9,740 nt of DNA from positions 1 through 9,740 of the forward strand of contig JAEEUD010000047.1 of the NCBI GenBank assembly GCA_016286835.1, given 5' to 3'. This document shows positions 1-6,664 of the stretch, one piece after another; the stretch's first letter is position 1, and each line of letters begins with the position of its first letter. The DNA is from Pyramidobacter sp. (GTDB lineage Bacteria; Synergistota; Synergistia; Synergistales; Dethiosulfovibrionaceae). Both the position numbers and the translations under genes were made by a program. The notes below the pieces were generated by a model. That model was not told the origin of the DNA. It ran no database searches and saw only the letters and a program-made list of their open reading frames with translations.

Positions 1-15
1 CGATTTCTCTTGGAT

Positions 16-21
16 TATAAT
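16..21 (+). promoter_or_regulatory. -10 hexamer of a probable promoter
   Basis: A perfect TATAAT lies at 16-21. With a 17-bp spacer the -35 hexamer would fall just before the window, so it cannot be checked. Transcription would start near position 28, directly before the structured segment at 42-102 and about 114 nt upstream of the binding-protein start codon. A single hexamer is weak evidence alone; its position before the folded leader makes it more credible. Confidence 0.5.
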
Positions 22-41
22 GCGTGCCGGAAAAGCGGACT

Positions 42-111
42 TCGCTCAAAAGCCCTCCCCTTTAGCCCGGGCTTTTCTGTTCTACGAAGAACAGCAGAGC
101 GATCTTTTTTT
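42..111 (+). promoter_or_regulatory. Structured leader or small RNA: three-way junction ending in a T-run
   Basis: Three perfect Watson-Crick stems nest into a three-way junction: P1 pairs 42-47 with 97-102 (TCGCTC/GAGCGA), P2 pairs 48-55 with 69-76 (AAAAGCCC/GGGCTTTT), and P3 pairs 77-83 with 88-94 (CTGTTCT/AGAACAG) around an ACGA loop. Junction linkers are 0, 0 and 2 nt. P1 is followed at once by TCTTTTTTT (103-111), as in an intrinsic terminator. A competing small hairpin pairs 34-37 with 43-46 (AGCG/CGCT) and would break P1. This could be a transcription attenuator or riboswitch-like leader of the binding-protein gene, a short independent RNA of about 84 nt (promoter at 16-21), or the terminator of a gene left of the window. 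I recognise no named riboswitch class and no T-box motif. The pairing is seen directly; the function is inferred. Confidence 0.5.
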
Positions 112-141
112 GCGCGTTATTTTCTTACCGGAGGTTTTTTC

Positions 142-900
142 ATGAAAAGAAACATCATCACGTTCTTCGCGCTCGCGGCCGCCTTTGCGCTGACCGGCGC
201 AGACAGCTCGCGCGCGGCCCTGCGCGTGGCCACGGCCAGCACGTATCCGCCGTATGAGTTCATCAACGAAAAAGGACAGCTCGACGGCTTCGACAAGGAA
301 CTGATGGAAGCCATCGGCGCCAGAATCGGCGAGACGGTCGAATGGCTCGACACAGGCCACTACGACATGGTCATCCCCTCGCTCGTCACCGGCCGCGCCG
401 ACGTGATCGCCGCCGGCATGAGCGCCACGCCCATCCGCGCCCGGCGCGTGCTCTTCACCGTGCCCTACGTGCCGACGATGGCGGCATTCGTCACCGCACC
501 GAACGTGAAAGTCGAACGCCTCGAGGACCTGCGCGGACTGCGCGGCGCCGTGCCCGTGGGAACGACGCAGGACGTGTTCCTCACGCCCAAGGCCGAATCG
601 CTCGGCTTTTCCATCAAGACGTTCGCCAAGATCGAGGAGTGCGTGTGGGACATCGTCACGGGCCGCACGGATTTCACGCTCATGGACGTGCCTGTCGCCG
701 AGAAGATCATGGAGCTGCCCGCCTTTAAAGACAAGATCGTGCGCGGCTACACCTTCCGCCTCACGGGCGCCGGCAAAGCCCTGGCTGTCAACCTCGGCAA
801 CACGGAGCTGAAAGCGCGCCTGGACGGCGCGATCGAAGCGATGGAAGCCGACGGCTCCCTCGACGCCCTGCGCGCCAAATGGGGCCTGGGACGCAAATAA
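142..900 (+). CDS. Periplasmic amino-acid ABC transporter substrate-binding protein (family 3)
   Basis: A 252-residue secreted solute-binding protein that would capture an amino acid and hand it to an ABC permease. The N-terminus is a Sec signal peptide: MKR, a hydrophobic stretch around residues 5-19, and a likely cut after SRA at residue 25. There is no lipobox cysteine, so the protein should be soluble in a periplasm. The mature part has the family pattern: YPPYEF (35-40), GFDKELMEAIG (49-59), MSATPIRARRVLF (93-105) and LMDVPVAEK (180-188). By alignment with HisJ/LAO proteins, R99 should hold the ligand carboxylate and D182 the amino group, so the ligand is probably an amino acid; which one is not clear. 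The start at 142 follows GGAGG at 130-134 at proper spacing; the frame is open back to position 10, but only 142 begins a signal peptide. No permease or ATPase gene follows: the unit ends at the terminator at 919-958, so its partners lie elsewhere or to the left. Confidence 0.88.
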   Translation: MKRNIITFFALAAAFALTGADSSRAALRVATASTYPPYEFINEKGQLDGFDKELMEAIGARIGETVEWLDTGHYDMVIPSLVTGRADVIAAGMSATPIRARRVLFTVPYVPTMAAFVTAPNVKVERLEDLRGLRGAVPVGTTQDVFLTPKAESLGFSIKTFAKIEECVWDIVTGRTDFTLMDVPVAEKIMELPAFKDKIVRGYTFRLTGAGKALAVNLGNTELKARLDGAIEAMEADGSLDALRAKWGLGRK

Positions 901-918
901 CGCTGTGGATATCATACG

Positions 919-958
919 ACAGGCACGCCATTCATTCCGAACGGCGTGCCTGTTTTTT
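919..958 (+). terminator. Intrinsic terminator after the binding-protein gene
   Basis: A perfect 11-bp stem (ACAGGCACGCC at 919-929, GGCGTGCCTGT at 943-953) with a 13-nt loop is followed by a T-run at 953-958. It begins 18 nt after the stop codon. It separates the binding-protein gene from the his operon, which has its own promoter at 991-1019. Confidence 0.93.
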
Positions 959-990
959 GTGCGAATTTGCCGAAAAATGCGCGATGCTTC

Positions 991-1019
991 TTGACTTCAT
1001 TGCGTTAAAGCGCTACAAT
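991..1019 (+). promoter_or_regulatory. Sigma-70-type promoter of the his operon
   Basis: The -35 box TTGACT (991-996) and the -10 box TACAAT (1014-1019) each match consensus at five of six positions, with an ideal 17-bp spacer. Transcription should start near 1026, giving a 5' leader of about 35 nt before the first ATG at 1061. The leader is too short for a T-box or a His-codon attenuator, so control probably acts on initiation. Confidence 0.85.
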
Positions 1020-1020
1020 G
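998..1020 (+). promoter_or_regulatory. Candidate operator within the his promoter
   Basis: An inverted repeat CATTG (998-1002) / CAATG (1016-1020) with 13 nt between the arms spans the promoter spacer and the -10 box. The interior also carries GCG (1002-1004) and CGC (1011-1013) on a slightly shifted axis. A dimeric repressor bound here would block RNA polymerase. The adjacent first gene encodes a TrpR-family protein, which makes autoregulation likely, but the repeat is short and could arise by chance. Confidence 0.35.
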
Positions 1021-1060
1021 CGTCGTGGACAAATTTCCTGTGAGAAATGGAGTGTTCTTC

Positions 1061-1360
1061 ATGACCTATCCCAGTTCACAGTCGATCGAGCGGCTGATCT
1101 CGGTCATTCTCAGCTTAAAGGATCGCGACGAATGTGCGGCGCTGTTCGAGGATCTCTGCACGATCAAGGAGGTCCAGAACATGGCGCAGCGGCTGGACGT
1201 GGCGATCATGCTCGACGCGGGCAAGAACTATCAGGAGATCACCCGCGAGACGAGCGTGAGCACGGCGACGATCAGCCGCGTCAGCCGTTGTCTGAACTAC
1301 GGCAGCGGCGGCTACCGCATCGCTCTGGAGCGCCTGAAAAACGCGGCGGACGGCAAATGA
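1061..1360 (+). CDS. yerC: YerC/YecD-family TrpR-like regulator, probable repressor of the his operon
   Basis: A 99-residue all-helical protein of the TrpR superfamily, YerC/YecD branch, close to the usual length of about 100. The family signature is present: the helical dimer part with DLCTIKEVQNMAQRLDVA (about 31-48), then the helix-turn-helix NYQEITRETSVSTATISRVS (about 56-75) and the typical ending CLNYGSGGY. The start at 1061 has GGAG at 1049-1052; an in-frame GTG at 1025 is rejected because it coincides with the predicted transcription start. The stop overlaps the hisZ start (ATGA). Family knowledge: members at the head of his operons in Gram-positive bacteria have been proposed, from comparative genomics, as histidine-responsive repressors (HisR). 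From its place as first gene under the operon promoter I infer the same role here, with histidine as likely corepressor. No ligand has been shown from sequence. Confidence 0.88.
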   Translation: MTYPSSQSIERLISVILSLKDRDECAALFEDLCTIKEVQNMAQRLDVAIMLDAGKNYQEITRETSVSTATISRVSRCLNYGSGGYRIALERLKNAADGK

Positions 1361-2487
1361 ACATCGACGCGCAATCGCTCCGCTTCGACGAGCGCGTGAT
1401 CTTCGCGCTGCGCTCGCTGTTCACGCGCTTCGGCTACTCGTACTACAAGATGAGCAAGTTCGAGGAGTACGACCTTTATGTCGCCAACAAGGACTTCCTC
1501 GCCAGCGACAGCATGATCACGTTCACGGACACCAACGGGCGCCTGATGGCGCTGAAACCCGACGTGACGCTTTCGATCATCCGTCACTTCCGTGACGAAC
1601 CCGGCGCCGTGCAGAAGCTGTTTTACAACGAAAACGTCTACCGCGTCTCGCGCAGGACGCGCGTGTTCAAAGAGATCATGCAGATCGGGCTGGAATGCAT
1701 CGGCGCGATCGACACGTACTGCATCTGCGAAGTGCTGATGCTGGCCGCCGAGAGCCTGCGCAGCATTTCTCCCGGAGGATGCGTGCTCGACATCGCCCAT
1801 CTGGGCATCGTCGGCTCGATCATCGAGAGCTTCTCGTTCTCCGAAAACGCGCGCAAACAGGCGATCGCCTGCGTGAGCGAGAAAAACGCGCACGAACTGG
1901 CGCTGCTGTGCAAACAGAACGGCGTGGAGGAAAACAAAGCCGCCGCCCTGCGCGGACTGGTCGAACTGTGCGACCGGCCCTGCGAGGCCCTGCCCCGTCT
2001 GCGCGAGCTGCTTTCGCGATCGGGCAGCGCAAGGCTGCACGAGTATCTTGAACAGCTTGAAAAGGTCGTCGCCTTCTTCGACGGGACGGAGATCGAGGAC
2101 ATGCTGCGCATCGACTTCTCCGTGGTCAACGACCTGAACTACTACAACGGCATCGTCTTCCGCGGCTTCGTCGAGGGCGCTTCGTCGGGCGTGCTTTCGG
2201 GCGGCCAGTATGACCGGCTGATGCGCAAGATGAAGCACCAGGGCGGCGCGATCGGCTTCGCCATCTACCTTGACGCGCTCGAACGCCTCGGCGGCGACGC
2301 CCGCGATTACGACGTGGACACGGCGCTGTTCTACCGCCGCGACGACGATCCCGCCCGTGTGGGGCGCGCCGCGCGCGAACTTTCGGCCGACGGCGCCAGC
2401 GTGATGGCGCTGACGGAGGCGCCGGCAGGGCTCAGATACCGCCGCGCCGTGAAACTGACGGAAAGCGGGGTGGCTCCCCTTGACTAA
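1357..2487 (+). CDS. hisZ: ATP phosphoribosyltransferase regulatory subunit HisZ
   Basis: A 376-residue histidyl-tRNA synthetase paralogue that joins the short HisG to form the active, histidine-inhibited first enzyme of the pathway; it does not charge tRNA. The class II synthetase core is seen: LKPDVTLSIIRHF (66-78), the motif-2 region NVYRVSRRTRVFKEIMQIGLE (ends near 113), NDLNYYNGIVFRGF (258-271), LSGGQYDRL (280-288) and GGAIGFAIYLDALERL (296-311). A genuine HisRS would carry LDYYTG-type and AGGRYDGL-type motifs and a full anticodon-binding domain of about 90 residues; here only about 60 residues (318-376) follow the core. The ATG at 1357 overlaps the yerC stop by 4 nt and has only a weak ribosome-binding site, so coupling is likely. 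The long open frame upstream of 1357 is a shadow of yerC. Confidence 0.93.
   Translation: MNIDAQSLRFDERVIFALRSLFTRFGYSYYKMSKFEEYDLYVANKDFLASDSMITFTDTNGRLMALKPDVTLSIIRHFRDEPGAVQKLFYNENVYRVSRRTRVFKEIMQIGLECIGAIDTYCICEVLMLAAESLRSISPGGCVLDIAHLGIVGSIIESFSFSENARKQAIACVSEKNAHELALLCKQNGVEENKAAALRGLVELCDRPCEALPRLRELLSRSGSARLHEYLEQLEKVVAFFDGTEIEDMLRIDFSVVNDLNYYNGIVFRGFVEGASSGVLSGGQYDRLMRKMKHQGGAIGFAIYLDALERLGGDARDYDVDTALFYRRDDDPARVGRAARELSADGASVMALTEAPAGLRYRRAVKLTESGVAPLD
2465..2482 (+). promoter_or_regulatory. Ribosome-binding site and TTG start that decide the hisG start
   Basis: GGGGTGG (2467-2473) precedes a TTG codon at 2480-2482 by 6 nt. The hisG frame is closed by TGA at 2456-2458, and the conserved N-terminal IALPKGR follows only six codons after the TTG, so no other start codon can serve. 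Every other gene of the operon starts with ATG. Confidence 0.8.
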
Positions 2488-3118
2488 GCCGATCAATATC
2501 GCCCTTCCCAAGGGACGGCTGGGCGAAAAGGTCTATTCGCTGTTCGCCCGCGCGGGCTACGAGTGTCCTGAAGTGCTGGAGCCGGGACGCCGGCTGATCT
2601 TTGAAAATCCCAGGCGCGACGTGCGCTACTTCTGGGTGAAGCCCTCGGACGTGGCTATCTACGTCGAGCGCGGCGCGGCCGACATCGGCGTGGCGGGCAA
2701 GGACATCCTCCTTGAACATTCGCCCGACGTGTACGAGCTGCTCGACCTGCATACGGGCATCTGCCGCATGGCGGTGGCCGCAAAGGCCGACTTCCGTGAC
2801 AATCCGCTGCGCACGCTGCGCGTCGCCAGCAAGTTCGTCAACATCGCCCGCGATTACTACGCCGCCAAGGGGCGCGACATCGACGTGATCCAGATCAACG
2901 GCTCGGTGGAGCTGGCCCCGATCCTCGACCTCTCCGACGTGATCGTCGATATAGTCGAGACCGGAACGACGCTGAAAGAGAACCATCTGCACGTGATCGA
3001 CACGGTGGCGCACGTGAGCGCGCGGCTGATCGCCAACAAGGCCAGCTTCAAATTCAAAAACGAGGGCATCGTCGGGATCGTCAGGGCCCTGACGCCCCTC
3101 ACGGAGGAACAGTCATGA
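2480..3118 (+). CDS. hisG: ATP phosphoribosyltransferase catalytic subunit, short form HisG
   Basis: A 212-residue enzyme that condenses ATP with PRPP to phosphoribosyl-ATP, the committed step of histidine synthesis. It has the N-terminal IALPKGRLGEKV (7-18), the ADIGVAGKDIL segment (67-77) and the PRPP-binding loop DIVETGTTLKENHL (157-170). The length is that of the short HisG form, which lacks the C-terminal regulatory domain of about 80 residues and depends on HisZ; hisZ is the gene directly upstream. The two overlap by 8 nt (2480-2487), and the start is TTG. The tight overlap and weak start codon would tie HisG output to HisZ translation, which suits two proteins that assemble into one complex. 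The C-terminal end overlaps the hisD start by ATGA. Confidence 0.96.
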   Translation: MTKPINIALPKGRLGEKVYSLFARAGYECPEVLEPGRRLIFENPRRDVRYFWVKPSDVAIYVERGAADIGVAGKDILLEHSPDVYELLDLHTGICRMAVAAKADFRDNPLRTLRVASKFVNIARDYYAAKGRDIDVIQINGSVELAPILDLSDVIVDIVETGTTLKENHLHVIDTVAHVSARLIANKASFKFKNEGIVGIVRALTPLTEEQS

Positions 3119-4395
3119 TTCGCATTTTCAAATACGGCGAGGTTCCCCCCGCCGAGATCTTCGCGCGTTTTGAACCGCCCGTGGACGTGAGCGGCGTCGT
3201 CGCCGAGATCATCACCGACGTGCGGCAGAACGGCGACGCGGCGCTGCGCGGGTACGCGCGCAAATTCGACAAGGCCGAGCTGACCGCGCTGGAAGTGTCG
3301 CCGGAAGAGATCGAAGCGGCGCTGAAACAGGTCGATCCGGCCCTGCTGGAGATCCTCCGCAAAGCGGCGGTCAACATCCGCGCGTTCCACTCGCGTCAGG
3401 TGCGCAGCAGCTTCATCATCAACGACGCTCCGGGGATCGTCATCGGACAGAAAGTGATCCCGCTCGACCGTGTCGGACTGTACGTTCCCGGCGGCACGGC
3501 GGCCTACCCTTCGACCGTGCTGATGGACTCGATCCCCGCCAAGATCGCCGGCGTGCGCGAGCTGGTCATCACCACGCCGCCGCGGCCGGACGGCACGGTC
3601 AATCCCGTGATCCTCGCGGCGGCTCATACGGCCGGCGTCGACCGCGTCTTCAAGTGCGGCGGCGCGCAGGCCGTGGCGGCTCTGGCATACGGCACGGAGA
3701 GCGTGCCGCGCGTCGATAAGATCGTCGGCCCCGGCAACGCCTTCGTCGCCGAAGCCAAACGCCAGGTCTTCGGGCAGGTCGCCATCGACATGATCGCCGG
3801 CCCCAGCGAGATCCTCGTCGTCGCCGACGGCAGGACGAATCCCGCCTGGTGCGCGGCCGACCTGCTCTCGCAGGCCGAGCACGACCGTCTGGCCAGCGCG
3901 GTGCTCGTCACCGATTCGGCCGAACTGGCCCGGGCCGTGCAGGCGGAGATCGAACGCCAGCTGCCGCTGCTGGAGCGCGAGGACATCGCCCGCGCCTCGA
4001 TCGAGAACAACGGCCGGATCATCGTCGCCGACACGCTCGCGCAGGCGATCGACATCGCCAACGAGATCGCTCCGGAACATCTGGAACTGTGCGTCGATAA
4101 CCCGTTCGACTGGCTCGACCGCATCCGCCACGCCGGCTCGGTGTTCCTCGGACGCTTCTGCCCCGAAGCGCTCGGCGATTACTTCGCCGGCCCCAATCAC
4201 ACGCTGCCGACGAGCGGCACGGCGCGCTTTTCCAGCCCGCTGTCGGTGGACGATTTCGTGAAAAAGTCACAGTACACGTATTACACGCGCGAGGCGCTGC
4301 AGGCCGTCGCGCCCGACATCGCGGCGTTCGCGCGCGCGGAAGGGCTGACGGGGCACGCGGCCAGCGCCCTGAGCCGAATGGAGGAAGACCAATGA
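3115..4395 (+). CDS. hisD: Histidinol dehydrogenase
   Basis: A 426-residue zinc- and NAD-dependent enzyme that oxidises L-histidinol through histidinal to L-histidine, the last two reactions of the pathway. The family signature is complete: GLYVPGGTAAYPSTVLM (121-137) and the long conserved block from IVGPGNAF (203) to GPSEILVVAD (229-238). By comparison with the E. coli enzyme the zinc ligands are Q253, H256, D355 and H414, and the catalytic pair is E321-H322 in APEHLEL. All are present, so the enzyme should be active, and the length is normal (about 430). GGAGG at 3103-3107 lies 7 nt before the ATG, which overlaps the hisG stop (ATGA). The gene is third in the pathway block although it acts last, a common arrangement in bacterial his operons. 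Confidence 0.97.
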   Translation: MIRIFKYGEVPPAEIFARFEPPVDVSGVVAEIITDVRQNGDAALRGYARKFDKAELTALEVSPEEIEAALKQVDPALLEILRKAAVNIRAFHSRQVRSSFIINDAPGIVIGQKVIPLDRVGLYVPGGTAAYPSTVLMDSIPAKIAGVRELVITTPPRPDGTVNPVILAAAHTAGVDRVFKCGGAQAVAALAYGTESVPRVDKIVGPGNAFVAEAKRQVFGQVAIDMIAGPSEILVVADGRTNPAWCAADLLSQAEHDRLASAVLVTDSAELARAVQAEIERQLPLLEREDIARASIENNGRIIVADTLAQAIDIANEIAPEHLELCVDNPFDWLDRIRHAGSVFLGRFCPEALGDYFAGPNHTLPTSGTARFSSPLSVDDFVKKSQYTYYTREALQAVAPDIAAFARAEGLTGHAASALSRMEEDQ

Positions 4396-5468
4396 GCCGC
4401 TATTTCAGCGCCAAATACGCGAAGCTGAAGCCCTACGTCCCGGGCGAACAGCCGCAGGGACGAAAATTCATCAAGCTGAACACGAACGAGTCGCCGTTCC
4501 CGCCCTCGCCGCGCGCCGTCGCGGCAGCCGCCGAGGCGGCCAAAGGCCTGAACCTCTATTCCGATCCCGAATGCCGCGCGCTGAACGCGAAGCTGGCCGA
4601 GGTCTACGGCCTCGCGCCCAACGAGTTCCTCTGCGTCAACGGCTCGGACGAGATCCTGAATTTCGCGTTCATGGCCTTCTGCGACGCGACGCACCCGGCC
4701 GTGTTTCCCAATATCAGCTACGGTTTTTACAAAGTCTTCGCCGACCTGAACGGCATACCTTGCCGCGAGATCCCGCTGAAAAGCGATTTCACGATCGACG
4801 CTGACGATTACATCGGTGCCGGCGGCATGGTCGTGATCGCCAATCCCAACGCGCCCACGGGCGTCGCGCTGCCGTTGTCCGACGTGGAACGCATCGTCGC
4901 CGGAAATCCCGACAGCGTCGTCCTCATCGACGAGGCGTACATCGATTTCGGCGGCGAAACGGCGCTGCCGCTGATCCGCAAATACAAAAACCTTCTTGTG
5001 GCGCGCACGTTCTCCAAGTCGCGAATGATGGCAGGCGCGCGTCTGGGTTTCGGCGCGGCGTGTCCCGAGCTGCTGGCCGACCTGAACGCGGTAAAATACT
5101 CCACCAACCCCTACAACATCAACAGCATGACGATGGCCGCAGGCATCGGCGCGCTCGACGACGAAGCCTACACGCGCGAGTGCACGGCACAGGTCTGCGC
5201 CGCGCGCGACTGGACGACGGCCGAGCTGTGCAGGCTAGGTTTCAAGCTCAACGACAGCAGCACGAATTTCGTGTTCGCGGCGCACCCGCACGTCGGCGGC
5301 AAGGAGCTGTACGAAAAACTGCGCGAGCGCGGATTCCTCGTGCGCCACTTCGACACGCCGCTGCTGAAGGACTACAACCGCATTTCCATCGGCACGCAAG
5401 CGCAGATGGAACAGTTCATCGCCGCCGTGAGCGCCATCCTGGAGGAAGCCAAATGCGTCGCGCGGTGA
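4392..5468 (+). CDS. hisC: Histidinol-phosphate aminotransferase
   Basis: A 358-residue PLP-dependent fold-type I aminotransferase (class I/II) that converts imidazole acetol phosphate and glutamate to histidinol phosphate and 2-oxoglutarate. Seen in order: KLNTNESPFPPSP (28-40), the cofactor-contact loop NGSDEILNF (83-91), NPNAPTG (151-157), DEAYIDF (180-186), the PLP-binding lysine K209 in ARTFSKSRMMAGARLGFG with R217 as phosphate contact, and NRISIG (329-334), whose arginine holds the substrate carboxylate. Length and motifs are those of typical HisC; related enzymes such as CobD or aromatic aminotransferases share the fold, but the operon position settles the call. The start overlaps hisD by ATGA with GGAGG at 4380-4384. 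Its 3' end overlaps hisB by 16 nt. Confidence 0.95.
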   Translation: MSRYFSAKYAKLKPYVPGEQPQGRKFIKLNTNESPFPPSPRAVAAAAEAAKGLNLYSDPECRALNAKLAEVYGLAPNEFLCVNGSDEILNFAFMAFCDATHPAVFPNISYGFYKVFADLNGIPCREIPLKSDFTIDADDYIGAGGMVVIANPNAPTGVALPLSDVERIVAGNPDSVVLIDEAYIDFGGETALPLIRKYKNLLVARTFSKSRMMAGARLGFGAACPELLADLNAVKYSTNPYNINSMTMAAGIGALDDEAYTRECTAQVCAARDWTTAELCRLGFKLNDSSTNFVFAAHPHVGGKELYEKLRERGFLVRHFDTPLLKDYNRISIGTQAQMEQFIAAVSAILEEAKCVAR

Positions 5469-6040
5469 TCGAACGCCGCACAGCCGAGACCGACATCGCG
5501 CTGACGCTCGATCTCGACGGACGCGGCAAGAGCGAGATCGCGACCGGCGTGGGATTTCTCGACCACATGCTGACGCTGCTGGCGCGGCACGGCCGCTTCG
5601 ACCTGAACGTGACCTGCCGGGGCGACACGCACGTCGATAACCATCACAGCGTCGAAGACATCGGCATCTGCCTCGGCCAGGCATTCGCCGAAGCGCTGGG
5701 TGACAAGCGCGGCATCGTGCGCTACGGCTCATGCGTCCTGCCCATGGACGAAACGCTCGTGCTCACGGCCGTCGATCTCTCCGGCCGCGCCTGCCTCGGC
5801 TGGGACCTGCCGCTCCCGACGGAGAAGATCGGCACGTTCGACGCGGAGCTGGTGAAGGAGTTCTGGCTCGGCTTCGTCCGCGAGGCCAAATGTGCGTTCC
5901 ACTTCCGGCTGCTGGCCGGCGAGAACTCGCACCACATCGCCGAAGGCGCGTTCAAGTCGGCGGCGCGGAGCCTGCGCGCCGCCGTCGCGATCGATCCAGA
6001 CTTTGCGGAAGAGATCCCATCGACGAAAGGGGTTTTGTAA
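5453..6040 (+). CDS. hisB: Imidazoleglycerol-phosphate dehydratase
   Basis: A 195-residue monofunctional HisB that dehydrates imidazole glycerol phosphate to imidazole acetol phosphate at a dinuclear manganese centre, usually in a 24-subunit assembly. Metal-binding motifs are present in both halves: FLDHML (35-40), VDNHHSVEDIG (61-71) and ENSHHIAEGAFKSAARSLR (157-175). The usual second aspartate of VDDHH is N63 here; this position varies in the family and the metal-binding histidines and E68 are kept. There is no phosphatase domain, unlike enteric HisB, which fits the separate phosphatase gene at the operon end. The ATG at 5453 is chosen because GGAGG (5441-5445) sits 7 nt upstream and the N-terminus RRAVIERRTAETDI matches the family; it lies inside hisC (16-nt overlap). 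The frame is open upstream only as a shadow of hisC. Confidence 0.96.
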   Translation: MRRAVIERRTAETDIALTLDLDGRGKSEIATGVGFLDHMLTLLARHGRFDLNVTCRGDTHVDNHHSVEDIGICLGQAFAEALGDKRGIVRYGSCVLPMDETLVLTAVDLSGRACLGWDLPLPTEKIGTFDAELVKEFWLGFVREAKCAFHFRLLAGENSHHIAEGAFKSAARSLRAAVAIDPDFAEEIPSTKGVL

Positions 6041-6664
6041 ATGATCGCCATCATCGACTACGGCGTGGGCAACCTGTTCTCGCTCAAATCGTCGTTCGCC
6101 GCTATCGGCGCGGAAGTGCGCGTCACGGACGACGAAGCCGAGATCCGTTCTGCCTCGCGCATCATCCTGCCCGGCGTGGGCGCGTTCGGCGACGCGGCAG
6201 CCAAGCTGCACGCCTCCGGCCTTGACGCGCCGCTGCTGGACGAAGCCGCTCACGGCAAGCCCGTGATGGGCATCTGCCTGGGGATGCAGATGCTCTTCGA
6301 CAAAAGCTACGAGTACGGCGAACACCGCGGTCTCGGCCTGCTGCACGGCGAAGTGCGCCCGATCGCCGAGGTCATCCCCGCAGGGCTGAAAGTTCCCCAG
6401 ATGGGCTGGAACGCGCTGAAATTCCGCAAAAGCTGTCCCCTCTTCAAGTACATCAAAGAAGGCGACTGCGTGTATTTTGTCCACTCCTTCGCGGCCATGG
6501 GCTGCGAGCCGGTCGTCGCGGCCGTCACCGAATACGGTGCCGACCTTACGGCCGTCGTGCAGAAGGCCAACGTGATGGGCTGCCAGTTCCACCCCGAAAA
6601 GAGCGGCACGGTCGGGCTCAGCATCCTCCGCGCCTTCTGCGAGCTGGAGACCGGTTCATGCTGA
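6041..6664 (+). CDS. hisH: Imidazole glycerol phosphate synthase, glutaminase subunit HisH
   Basis: A 207-residue class I glutamine amidotransferase that frees ammonia from glutamine and channels it to HisF. The catalytic triad is visible: C79 in MGICLGMQMLF, and H184 and E186 in QFHPEKSG. The N-terminal IIDYGVGNLFSL (4-15) and LPGVGAFGDA (43-52), the oxyanion-loop region, are also typical. The ATG at 6041 follows the hisB stop directly with no gap; AAGGGG at 6027-6032 is the ribosome-binding site. The last codons overlap hisA by 7 nt. HisH and HisF form a heterodimer, yet here hisA lies between their genes, which is the usual H-A-F order. Confidence 0.97.
   Translation: MIAIIDYGVGNLFSLKSSFAAIGAEVRVTDDEAEIRSASRIILPGVGAFGDAAAKLHASGLDAPLLDEAAHGKPVMGICLGMQMLFDKSYEYGEHRGLGLLHGEVRPIAEVIPAGLKVPQMGWNALKFRKSCPLFKYIKEGDCVYFVHSFAAMGCEPVVAAVTEYGADLTAVVQKANVMGCQFHPEKSGTVGLSILRAFCELETGSC

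Noticed and set aside
10..141. N-terminal extension of the binding-protein frame to a TTG at position 10
   Set aside because: It would run through the -10 box and the structured leader, and it would bury the signal peptide. The ATG at 142 has a proper ribosome-binding site.
1033..1048. Small hairpin ATTTC/GAAAT just before the ribosome-binding site of the first operon gene
   Set aside because: Only 5 bp, mostly A-T, with a 6-nt loop; too weak to separate from chance.
1025..1060. GTG start for the TrpR-like gene at 1025
   Set aside because: It lies at the predicted transcription start and has no ribosome-binding site; the ATG at 1061 has GGAG at good spacing and gives the family's usual length.
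1026..1060. His attenuator, leader peptide or T-box before the operon
   Set aside because: The leader is only about 35 nt, has no run of His codons, no T-box motif and no terminator.
1312..2511. Open frame on the - strand opposite hisZ (399 codons)
   Set aside because: Shadow of hisZ; no conserved domain is seen in its translation and no expression signals are present.
2857..4200. Long open frame on the - strand opposite hisG and hisD (447 codons)
   Set aside because: Same cause: GC-skewed codon positions keep the complementary frame free of stops. The plus strand carries complete HisG and HisD motifs.
5060..5452. Upstream extension of the hisB frame into hisC
   Set aside because: The translation is arginine-rich out-of-frame hisC without family similarity; the hisB family N-terminus begins at 5453.
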